In this document: piece after piece, positions 28,301-41,444 of the stretch
How the letters are laid out: each line of letters begins with the position of its first letter
Numbering within the stretch: position 1 is the stretch's first letter
NCBI GenBank assembly: GCA_025642065.1
Contig: JAODUP010000436.1
Location: 677,501 to 741,500, forward strand
Length of the DNA stretch: 64,000 nt
From: Paralvinella palmiformis
Lineage: Eukaryota; Annelida; Polychaeta; Terebellida; Alvinellidae
Direction of reading: 5' to 3'
Made by a program: the position numbers and the translations under genes
Notes under the pieces: generated by a model
What the model was told of the DNA's origin: nothing
Seen by the model: only the letters and a program-made list of their open reading frames with translations
Database searches by the model: none

Positions 28301-29520
28301 ACGTGACTACAGTACGTTAGACACAAACACTGTAGTCTAGATAAGCAGACCTAACCACAGTAAGTGGACCTAACCACAGTAGATAGACGTAACCACAATA
28401 GGACGATCTACTCACAGTAGACAGACGTGGCCGTAATACATCCCACAAAAATAAAGCGCCAATACTCTAACCGTATTTATTTTTCAAATGGACTTTCCTC
28501 CAAACAACAACCAATAATTTAACATCATTGCCCACTTTCGCCCACCGTACGTACTATTTACACCAAGCGCCCACCCACCCTCTCACAGCGGCAGACGATC
28601 ATTTTATTCAGCGCCATCTCCCGGCTGGAGTCGGCAATATTTCCAAGTCGGACTTTTTTGCGCTCTTCAAAAATACATGACCACATCTCTGCTCCATCCA
28701 TCCGCACACCCACACACACCCATTCAGCCATGCTACACCCATCCAAAAGCGGTGTCTACGCGCACAAACACACGATCTGGTCATATCCCATTACGCCAAC
28801 CTGACGTAACATTGTTACCCAAGACGGGCGTGCGTGCATGCGCGCGCGCGCGGCGGCGGGGACGAACGCCGCGCAATTATCAAAACTGCCACACACACAC
28901 ACACACACACACACAAAACGTCGCGGAGCCGGTGGGGCGAGCTGGGCCGGGTACGAACTGGCCGAGTGGCCGTTAGTAACCATCGGCTGAATGGTGGACG
29001 GTATTAAGGGTCTCTATTTGATGAAGCCACCAAGATCGGGATTAATCAACATAAAAACGACACCGGAATGAGATTAATGTCACCGACGGCAAGAAATGTG
29101 TAAAATTTACTACACCATTATCATCGGCCGACATTAAACACACGTTATACTGACGGGGAGGCGGGGGGGAGGGAAAGTAGGGGGGTTGAATCGGTGGGAT
29201 ATAAGGGGGTTAAGGAAGGGTGGGTGGGAGTGTAGCGGGGTCTAGAAAGATGGATAGAAAGACAGGAGAACAGACAAATATACTAAATAATATCGGCAGG
29301 CTAAAGATAACAATGTAGAAAAAACCGCGACTAAACTGAATATGATTATAATTTATAATTAAAAAACTCAACAAGAGGATGGTGGGGGGGATTTATAAAA
29401 CAGGAAGTGTATGAGAAAATAGGGAAGCCAGATACGTGCAGACATACCGATAGAAAAGGAATAGAACAGGAAATAGGGGAATAAAGGGTGTGAATAGGTC
29501 CGTTCTTCGACTACGACGAA

Positions 29521-29559
<39 letters not shown>

Positions 29560-30106
29560 CATGTTTATATAGCGCCAGAACCAGGTAACCCTGTTCTGTG
29601 GCGCTGTACAGTATTATTATCCCCGACTCAGACCTGTTTCCACCCAGCACACATCTCAACTCCCAAGGGAGCATACAACGCATGCTGCCATTATAGACGC
29701 AAAGCGTTACTCAAGCACACAGCCATCGCGTCCCGTCAGGTACTCATTTTTATGGATGAGTGAACCAGTCGCCACATGACAGCTTCCGGAGATTCGATCC
29801 CGCGACCCTTCGACTACGAGTCCTACGCTCTAACTAACTGCGCTATCACGGCTCGACTTGGGCAACTACATGTAGTGGATCCTTATACCTCAGTATTATT
29901 ACTATTATTGTTATGTGGGGGGGGGTAGGGGTCCCGCACAATAACTGGATTGGCCGCGGGCAGGATATAATAGTAGAAGGCAGGTATGAAGACATGCAGA
30001 GAAAAACGATAGAGAAGGGGTATATATATATATATATATATTGTATTTGATTATTTAATGATAATAATTCAAAACATTAGAAATGTCACACACACGCAAA
30101 CGCGCA

Positions 30107-30157
<51 letters not shown>

Positions 30158-31469
30158 TACCACAAACACACATCTCTACAGCGTCACTAATTTAATATAA
30201 ATCACGACGTGACAGAGCGAAATGACAAAGTGGATTTCCCACCAAAGCGGACCACCATCGGTACGGCCCGGGCGAGACTCGATCACATAAGTTCGTCACC
30301 GGCAGAAAGACGCGGGGCCGGGGCGAGCGGGCCGGTTAGAACGAGATTGACCGCGGACACATCATGCCGAATGCGAGAGCAGGATAAATTCGTCAGCCGC
30401 CCTTATGAATGCCTCCATCATGGCGCTTAATGTCTGAATAAATCAGATTTGTTAGATGACAATAAGCGGCCACCATTTACATGGCTCTCCCGGCGTATTG
30501 GTTCGCCCTCTGCGCCGCTAGGGGGACTCTAACAACCGCGGCGCCCCCTTCCGGCGAGCCAATTCATCAAAGCCGCAGCGTGGTGCGCCCGAGCATGAAA
30601 TGGGGCAATGTAAATGTAGAGACCGGGGCATAAGATAGAGTTAATATAGATAATAGGCATCACGCTGTCGGATTCAGCGCGGTGCGGCCATGTTTTATCA
30701 AGTTGTCGGGCAGCTCGGGCAGTGGCACGATGTGTTATCAAGTTGTCGGGCAGTCCCACGATGTTTTATCAAGTTGTCGGGCAGTCCCACGATGTTTTAT
30801 CAAGTTGTCGGCCAGCCTCACGATGTTTTATCAAGTTGTCGGACAGCCCAATGATGTTTGATCAAGTTGTCGGGCAGTCCGTCAGTGGTACGATGTTTTA
30901 TCAAGTTGTCGGGCAGTCCGTCAGTGGCGCTGTGATGGTTTTCCAGGCGTGCATCCTGCGGCTTGATCAAGTGGTCAGTGACTGTGTCACGTACAGGGGT
31001 AGATGGGTGGATCTAAGAAGGGTGGTGATGGCTATTCAGGCATTTCCTCCATGACATCAAAAACATACAGAATGGGCCCCCTCGGTTATCGAAGAGGATG
31101 AGCAGGAACCTTTGTATTTTCGTTTGTGTGTGTGTGTGCGCGCGCGCGCGCGTGTATTAAATAGTTATGCATTTCAAAGTAGATTGATCAAGATCGATAT
31201 TGTCAAGTTTTTCGATAACTGCCATCAGTTTCGATCAGTTATATATCACTAGTAGACAATGTCCAGTGACGGGTCAATATTCAATTAGTTATTATGGTGA
31301 TTTGGTCGTCATAAGGTTTGGCGCTAAATCGTCTATAAGAAAATTGATAATTTATATCTTCTTGGTTTATATGGGTGATAAAATAAATAAACATCAGACC
31401 ATTATCCCGTTTGAGCTATACTGATTAAGGAATTGTTTTCTTGACTTGTAATTACAGCTGAAACCTGTT

Positions 31470-31502
<33 letters not shown>

Positions 31503-33542
31503 ACGTGTTTGTGGTGTGTGTGTGTGTGTGTGGTCTGCGGACTGTGGTCGTGGCCATCATGTTCCCAGTAACAACCGTGACCTTGCCGTGTCCTAGAGAC
31601 ACGGAAAACGTCAATATCTTTCGCTGACGACATTTAATATCAACCGCGTCCACTTCAGTAGACTGTGACACAGCTGTTGGTGTCTGACAGTCTAGACTTT
31701 AACTTGGGCTAGTAACTGTAATTACAACAACTAGGCGGTTCATCAGGATACCTAATCCAAAATGGTGATTTTCTTACTGATGAGATTTGTAATATGTATC
31801 ACCATCAATACATACACCGTCTCGTGTGTGTGTGTGTGTATGTGTGTCAGTCAGTTAGTTATAACATGACATAGGCACTGGCACAGAGGTTTATAATAAA
31901 TACATGGTCCTTAAATCATTTTGTTCCACGACTCTTTCTCAATGAGTATAAATAGCATAGATTATTTATATATGGGGATATATCCTGACCGGTCTGACAC
32001 TATCAATTCCCCCCCCCCCCACCCCCGGTGAATACATAATAAGACCGGTTCATCAGGTAACTGAATACAACGGTAATATTAGTCTGTTTTATATCTAGAT
32101 GCGTAAAGTCTCTACGTTGTGTATTTATAAGCGCGCGTCCATTATGTATTTGTACAGCTCTCGGCATGTCTGGCCATCCCACCAGTTGTACGTCTGTCAT
32201 TTTTTCTGTCTCCAGTTGTACGTCTGTCAATTCTTCTGTCTCCGCGCATCTGTCAATAGGCTGCGACGCAGCCATCGGTCTCCGTCATTAGACTGTGACA
32301 CAGCTGTCATGCGGCGCTGTATGAGAACACAAAAGATAACAAGGAGGGCGGGCTCCCTCTAATGAACCATGTAATGTCATATTGCCAGAGCTTTGGTCCT
32401 CGGTCATGTCAGACGTACCGCTAACTTGACTTCACACTCTATTAGCACCACTTCACCGCTATCTTCGCCAGCCTTTCTAGTCTCTGAGCTACACAGTAAC
32501 AGATTTCTCTTCACAATATCAAATCTGCGTTCATCCCGTGTACAAAAGGGATGATATCAGCTTGACCCCCCCTCGATTAAATAGTATACGGGGAACGTCC
32601 CCGCACCCTCCGATTCTCCCAAAGCGCCCTTAAACCTACTTAAAAGGCCACCTGGGTCATGGTGCCTCTAGGTAAATGGATGTCCATATAACCAGTATCA
32701 ATATGTGTCTCGGCCACGGGATATATGTTTCGGGATAATACGGAGTCCAATCCCGAATGAGGCACAATGCAGAGCCCATTACCCAAATGAGACATGGGAC
32801 AAATCCCATTCCCTGATAACGGATCGGGACGGATGACAATCCTTTGCAAGACGTTTCACAGACATCATTCCTAGACGTAGAGTGATGTTGATGCCAATTC
32901 ATAGTGAGAGGTGACGTCTATCCCGTTCCCAATGGCACAGAATGATATGGATCCCATTCCATATTAATGGATAATGTTAATCCCACATCTGAATAATAAA
33001 AGATGTTGGTCCATTCCCTGGTGAATGATGATGCGGATTGCATCTCCTACTTAAATGACTAATGTCCTATTTCTTGATAATGGATAATCCCATTCCCTGA
33101 TGATGGATGGTGATGCTGACGACGACGACGATGATGATGTTGTTGTCTATCCTATATCCCTATAAAGGATGATGATGCAATTGTTCCGTGATGATAGATG
33201 ACCACAACATCAGTGAAATGACCCAGAACCAGGCCATGGGATAAGCTATATCCTGTTCAGGATGTGTGGGAGATGTGGGAGGATATTGGCTGCCAATTTG
33301 GCACATCCCAGTGCCATGATGTAATGACATCTCTAATCCACTATTCTGGTGTCAAGATTTAGTGCCATCTGTACACCACGTCCTGTTGACAGGATTTAGT
33401 GCTATCTAGATACCACATTCTAGTGTCACGAGTTAGTGCTATCTGCAGAACACATTCAGTCACTGGGATTTCTATACTATGTTCTAGTATCAGAATTTAG
33501 GGTCATCTTAACATCTCTCTCTCTCTCTATCTCTCCCATCCC

Positions 33543-33604
<62 letters not shown>

Positions 33605-33703
33605 CATGTATATTACTCTTATCAGACAAAGATACAGTCATACAGATAGACAGACAGACAGACAGACACATGGAGACAGACATACACATAGACAAACGGA
33701 GAA

Positions 33704-33736
<33 letters not shown>

Positions 33737-34275
33737 CACACACAGAGAGAGAGGGAGAGAGACATTTCCAACACAAAAACTAGTCACCAAAAGAGTGGTC
33801 CAATGACAAGGAGCCACTATAAGCTTCGCGTAACAAGAGACAAGTTGACATTTTACTATTCCAGAAAAGACTGCACCAATACACCTGTCTATAGACAGAC
33901 AGGTGTATAAGACAGGAGGGCTATATCTAAACCTGGAACAATATCAACACAGGTGACATGACAACTATTCTAATCTCACTCTATTATGCTCTAACTGAAA
34001 TCCCATAAAATATACATTACATGATGCCACAGTGTTAGAACAATGTGTATAAGTTGGTAGTGGGAGTGGGTGGACGGAGAATGGTAGATTTTCACGTCTG
34101 TCTGTCTGTCTGTATGTTTGCCAGTCTACACGAGTTGTGTAGCATACTTAAAATGGTGGTTTGTGGTGTGCCCGATGTTAAGTTTTCACAGAACAATGAC
34201 AATTTGATGGGATGGAAATACGCATTCTTCTAAAAGGAAAATAATTACTAAAATGTGTTATATAGGCGCGCGCGC

Positions 34276-34332
<57 letters not shown>

Positions 34333-35663
34333 CTATATGTACTTATATGTAAGACTACACTGGCTCAGAGTACTAAAATATACACAACAATAAAATGTAC
34401 AATCACACACTTAAACATACACAAGCCTAAACCACCTTAAAATATTGTTATTATGAAATGTCTCATTTGTCTGTGTGTGTGTGTGTGTGTGTGTATGCGT
34501 GCGCGCGGGCGCCTATCTATCTGTCTGTCTACGTTAAAAATATTCGCGGAGTAGTGTATTGCACAAAAAATGTTGACTTCAGCAATATTGTTATATAACT
34601 TGACAGCTAAACATACCATTTCTGTTCTAAATGTCAGCTCCCTTTCTAGAGTCGACAGATGGGAGAAATGTCTGTCCGATTCAAACATACGGGCTACGTG
34701 ATTCCTGTAAACAGAAGAAATAACAACATTAATTGATATCTTAAGTCAGTTACAATCATTATTATATAACTATGCTGTGTGAGTGGTTGTTTGTTGTTTT
34801 ATTGGAACAGTGAAGCGTCGGCAAAGTTCTCTCTCTCTCATAGTGACACATGCACAAAAAACGGTTGCTGTTTTGGGTCGAGTTAAATATCTGGGACTGG
34901 TGAGACATTACACATGTCGCTACTCGTGATTTGAGATTATTTGTGCCAGTGCCTTATTCCACACTGCTAAAACACACACACACACACACACACGTACGCG
35001 CGCGTGCACTCACACAATTTGGCAATCATAACATATATCTTACAAATCAGCTGTCATGACAATTTGTACCTTACAAACCAACCCTCAAGACATGTATCTT
35101 ACAAACCAACCCTCAAGACATGTACCTTACAAACCAACCCTCAAGACTTGTACCTTACAAACCAACACTCAAGACTTGTACCTTACAAACCAACCCTCAA
35201 AACATGTACCTTACAAACCGGCTGTCATGACATCTGCCATGACAACTACACACGTCATAGTGGAATGTGAACCGGTAGAAAACTCTATGCAACTCTTACA
35301 TATCTGGATGCCAAAGGACAATGGACAGTTGTTATTGTCAATGTCCGTCAGAAGTGACTGAGCTAGAGACACACACAGTGTGTAGCTAATGGAATGTAAT
35401 TAGTTGCAAGAATGGAGAGATTTTCAACATACCATCACGGATTAAGGTGATAGCATCATCGCCTTATAGTGAAAGACAACTATAGGTCACGACCTTGTGC
35501 TAGGATAGAGAAAGAAGGTTAAGGCATACGGAGCGCGGGATTTAAGGGCTATATAAAGAAGTTAAAGAAAGAAGTACCAGGGCTTTTAAACAGAGAAGTA
35601 GGATTTATGGGATTGGTTACAGTGGTAAGACACAGTATTGCAACAGATGGGTAGGATATGCCG

Positions 35664-35755
<92 letters not shown>

Positions 35756-37086
35756 CTTAGTGAGTAGAAAATAAGATTTTAAAATGGAAACTGTTTTTGA
35801 TAAGGGCATGGAATATAATGATAATTTATGGGTATAATTTATTTGGCAAACCTACATGTTTACCTTGACAACATAATATTACCGATATAGTTACTGACAC
35901 CAATATTATAATTATCATCTACAGCTGTAGACAATGATCACAGTTATAGTGATGATTATAAAGATGGTAATTAAATCATGATAATAATAGCAATAATAAT
36001 AACATAGATTCACAAAGCTGCTCTTATTTAAGTAAGAGTTATTCAGAGGCACTCAGATCCTGAAAGCACAACTTAGAAATAATGATGATATGGATATTAC
36101 TTAATTAAAAAAAGTTTAGAAATTTTAACGTATAACGTCCCACTAATGACCTTTGGCCTGGCAGCTTTTCCAAAAAGTGAGCCTAGCTACACTAAATACA
36201 CAATAGATGCATGAATGATGATGATGATGATTAATGTTTTACGGCCACTTTTGTACAAACGGATAGGCTAAATGGGCCGAGCGACTTCCAAAGGCAATGA
36301 CGCGAAGTCAAAGATGAAACACCCTTCATATATACCCACGCCAAGATTCGAACTCAGGTGCTAGCGATCTGTGATCCCACGCGCTATCAGTAACAGACCA
36401 CGGAGGCGCCCACAATTGCCGCACGAGTTCAGTTATAAAAGACAAATGTACATCACAGAAACAGTTGAAAAGTAGTCGGAAATACAATTAGAGTAGAACT
36501 CTTATACAGTTTATCATTTGACTGATATTATCATAGAGGCACCTTTTGCATATTACAATTATAATTGTGCGTTTCGCAGTGGCCATTCTTCCATAATTGT
36601 CACCACATAAGACCGAGGACAATGCAATGCAAATTAAATAATATATTACCCAATATTACATTTAATATCGCATTAACCTGAATGAAGCTATGTACACGGA
36701 CTGACAGAAAACGTTCCTGATAAATGAGAGGTAATTACATTTACAATGGAAACTTTATGAAATTATGGACAAAAGATCTGGTTGAGGCTTCGTGATATTT
36801 GATTCTACAAAATGAATTAATGGCTTTTTATTATTACCATCACAAAACTATATTAGACGAGGTGCTTTTGTCTGGTAGGGCAAATATTATGACTGTCTAT
36901 GTCATACGGGGACCTTAATGACACAATCGCTGTCATGATAGCCATCTTATTGGCACAACGTCGGTCATGACATCCACCGTATGCCGGCAGTTGTCATGAA
37001 ACCTACCTAACACACGGAATGTCATCTCTCTCTCTGTGTGTGTGTGTGGGGGGGGGGGGCTACACACACACACACACACACACACA

Positions 37087-37121
<35 letters not shown>

Positions 37122-40100
37122 TTAACAATAGCCTGACTGTTAAAACAACACATTCACATTACATCTAATTATATTATTAACTATAAACGCACATCGGCTG
37201 TCATGACATCCGTCATCTAATAATAAATACTACACTCTTAGTGGATGTCACAAATCCCTAACTTACTAACCATCTAACCTTCGTGAACTGGCTGTCATAA
37301 TATGTACTTTATAACCCGACTGTCATGACACCACACCATCCCTAGCTTATAGGCTGTCATGACATCATGGCTGTCAGCAGACTCTAGACCAGATCAATTG
37401 ACCATCTGTGACCTTTTGTTGGGTGTCGTGTTACTGGGATGAGCAACAGGAAATGGAGAGGAAATACAATGACGTGTTGGTGTCTATGGACAACAAACAT
37501 TACTGCTGTTGGTGTCTACAGACAGCTGCTGTTGATGTCTACAGACAACAGACAACTGCTGTTGATGTCTAGACACAGACAACTTTTGTTGATGTCCACA
37601 GACAGCTGCTGTTGATGTCTACAAACAGTAGACAACTGCTGTTGATGTCTACACACAGTAAACAACTGCTGCTGATGTCTACAGACAGCTGCTGTTGATG
37701 TCTACAGAGAGCTGCTGTTGATGTCTACAGACAGTAGACAACTATTGTTGATGTCTACAGACAGCTGATGTTGATGTCTACAGACAGAAGACAGCTGCTG
37801 TTGATGTCTACAGACAGTAGACAACTGCTGTTGATGTCCATAGACAGAAGACAACTGCTGTTGATCTCTACAGACAGAAGACAACTGCTGTTGATGTCCA
37901 CAGACAGCTGCTGTTGATGTCTACAGATAGTAGACAACTGCTGTTGATGTCTACAGACAGAAGACAACTGCTGTTGATGTATACAGGCAGCGGACAATCG
38001 CTGCTGCTGTCTATAGACAGCAGAAACTTTATGCTGGAGTCTGTAGACAGCAGGCAACTACTGTTGGTCTGTCTATAGACAGCAGACATCACTGATGCTG
38101 GCATCTGGAGACAACAGGCAATTAATGTTGGTCCAACTATAGACGGCCAACAATTACTGTTGGTGCCTATAGACACCAGTCTACTTTATAATTGTTGGTG
38201 TCTGTTGATACCAGACAACTATTTCTGGTGTCTTCATAAATAGCGTACAACTACTGCTGGTGTCCATATACAACAGTCAACTGCTGTTTTTGTGTCTAGA
38301 TAAGTACGGGATTACTACTAGTGTGTCTATAGACAGCAGACAATTACTTTGATGTCTGAAGACACCAGACATCTACTGCAGGTATCTATAGGCACTGAGC
38401 AATTACTGACTGATTCTGTAGACTACAAAACCCTGCATGTTGTGTTAAGTTCTATTTGACAAAAGCTGTCTTAATTGCTGGCTTCCAAAGACACCAGTCA
38501 TCACCAACTGGCGTCTATAGACACCAGTCATCACCAACTGGCGTCTATAGACAGCAGTCAGAAATGATTAGCTACACTGTATTAAGTATATATTGTCCAG
38601 ACGTCATCATCTATAGCTTACACGTCAGACTGATAATGACAGAGTTATGGAAGAGTGGCTGAGACATAATCTGTATAGTGTCTACAGTGTCTAACATGCC
38701 CATACAGTTTTAGGATGTAATGTTCATAGAGTGTCTATTAGGCGTCCACACAGTGTCTTAAAGGTGCCCACACAGTGTCTACGTAATATCCAAACAGTAT
38801 AATATTAATATAAAGGTGTTTAAAGTGATATTCTAACAGCTAAAGGTGTCTACACAGTGTCTTAATTTATCATGCCCAAACAATGTCTTAATTGTCTTCA
38901 CATTATCCACACACTGTCTATGTAATGTGCACAGTATCTTAAAGGGGTCCACACACTGTCTAAAGAAATTACAGCGTCTTAAACATGTTCACACAGTGCA
39001 ACATTATTAATGACATTCACCAGGTAGAACAATGGTGTGTCCAACAAACAGCTACAGGAACGCCACCTACCGAAGACAACCGATATCCAGATATCCTAAT
39101 TCCGGTGTGTTTAAAACAATTTTTTTTTAAATGGTGTCTACTATCTTAACATTCACACTATAATTGCGTGGTATATAAAAAGTGAAATGCTACTTCTAAC
39201 AGCCACAAGTGTACACAACATAGACCAAATGAACACATATACTGTGAGAAAGCTAAAGATGAAACGCCCTTTAGCTACAGCTGTGCCAGGTTTTGAATCC
39301 CGATTCTAGGGTTTTGTAACCAACAACACTATTGGTTTCGCTTTCGAAATACTCCTCTTTTATATATAGTATTGTAGGGATGATTCAATTATTCATTCAT
39401 AATTACACATGAACTTTATTTTAAGCTGCGTCTGTTGGATTTAAGCATTAGGATTTCCAAACTAAAAGCACAAATAATTCATAAACTCGGGCCTCTCCCG
39501 TAAGACTTATGTAACATGGTCTAATGGGCGATAATTGGGTTAAAAACCATAATTAACACAAGTGTCATCAGTAACAGAAGGCAAAAAAAGTACAATCAGT
39601 CAGTCAACAAACACATTTGTTTACAGTAAATAAATCAACTTATTTTACATTTAATTGTATCAACTATTTTGTTTTATTAAGAAATCCAGTAAAACTGGTT
39701 GGACTGTTCATGAATGTGTTCTAAATGAGGCAAGTTTAGCTGAGTTGTTTAGACTCAGCACAGGTGACACTTGGGACATAAGGCTGAGGGGCGCTGCCAA
39801 GGGAAATAATTCCTACAAATACAGGTGTGAGCTAGTTTTGAACCCACAATCTGAAGCTTTGCAGTGTGCCATCCGATCTAGATTAAAGCCGACGCGTTAA
39901 TTTTATCAACAGACTGTTCCACAGACTATTCCCTATCAGTTAATTTCATTTCACTTGTGACCTCGGAGTAAAATAAGTCGGTTATTGGCCAAAGTTACTT
40001 CGAAAATGGGAACAAAGAACCATGAATGAAGGTGAAATAAGGCTAATCAATCATGGACTACATTAGTACCAAGTCTGATTATTTCACGCTCTAATAGATC

Positions 40101-41412
40101 TGATAGTCATTATCTAATTACGAAAAGGATTCTAACATCTATCTATCACATTTCTTCCACAATGTCAACATCTCATTTGATCAGATAATGAATGACGATA
40201 GATACTAATCCACAAGCGAGTGTACTTGGTCGGGTACTAATCTACAAGGAATACTACCTGGACTTAGGGTCGCACACTAATCTACAGGAAAGTGTACTTG
40301 GTCACACACAATCTACAAGCGAATGGATTGGGTTGGGTACTAATCTACAAGCGAGTGGACTGGGTCAGGTACTAATCTACAAGTAAGTGGACTGGGTCAG
40401 GTCGGGTACTAATCCACAAGCGAGTGGACTGTGTCGGATACTAATCTACAAGCGAGTGTACTGGGTCAGGTACTAATCTACAAGTGGACTCGGTTGGGTA
40501 CTAATCCACAAGCGAGTAGACTGGGTCGGATACTAACCTACAAGTAAGTGGACTGGGTCGGGTACTAATCTACAAGTAAGTGGACTGGATCGGGTACTAA
40601 TCTACAAGCGAGTGGACTGGGTCAGGTACTAATCTACAAGTGGACTGGGTTGGGTACTAATCTACAAGCGAGTGGACTGGGTCAGGTCGGGTACTAATCC
40701 ACAAGCGAGTGGACTGGGTCGGATACTAACCTACAAGTAAGTGGACTGGGTCGGGTACTAATCTACAAGTAAGTGGACTGGGTCGAGTACTAACCTACAA
40801 GTAAGTGGACTGGATCGGGTACTAATCTACAAGCGAGTGGACTGGGTCAGGTACTAATCTACAAGTGGACTGGGTCGGGTACTAATCTACAAGCGACTGG
40901 ACGGGGTCAGGTCGGGTACTAATCTACAAGCGAGTGGACTGGGTCGGATACTAACCTACAAGTAAGTGGACTGGGTCGGGTACTAATCTACAAGTGGACT
41001 GGGTCGGGTACTAATCTACAAGCGACTGGACGGGGTCAGGTCGGGTACTAATCTACAAGCGAGTGGACTGGGTCGGATACTAACCTACAAGTAAGTGGAC
41101 TGGGTCGGGTACTAATCTACAAGCGAGTGGAGTGAGTCAGATACTGATCTACAAATGAGTAGAATGTTCCATAGCAGTGATTTACAGATGAGTGGATCAG
41201 TAGCCAGTTGGTTGATTTAAATCAAGAACCTCCCTATTTCTATTCCAGCACTTTACCACTGAGCCATCAACAACAACAACAACAACAAAACAATTCACCC
41301 TAAACAACACATTTGTCTAATCATCACAATATTAATTAATTTAATATGCTGTCACAAAGTATCAGGTTCTTACAGCTGACAACAAATATCAATGACTACT
41401 TGGACACACACA

Positions 41413-41444
<32 letters not shown>

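Larger units (their letters stand above)
9983..34616 (-). other. DPY19L intron, about 24.6 kb
   Basis: Defined by e2 and e3. No other exon was recognised on either strand. Its content is SINEs, LINE relics, minisatellites, microsatellites and CpG-rich unique blocks, listed separately. Stretches not listed (for example 16250-17560, 20270-21180, 22890-23650, 31700-32600) showed nothing I can name. Confidence 0.85.

Noticed and set aside
29800..29855. Functional tRNA gene
   Set aside because: The tRNA-like heads here and in family A/B copies are continuous with SINE bodies and lack proper cloverleaf completion and a terminator.
35045..41165. CRISPR-like regular repeats of 28-39 bp
   Set aside because: Units are directly contiguous without unique spacers, and the window is a eukaryotic intron.
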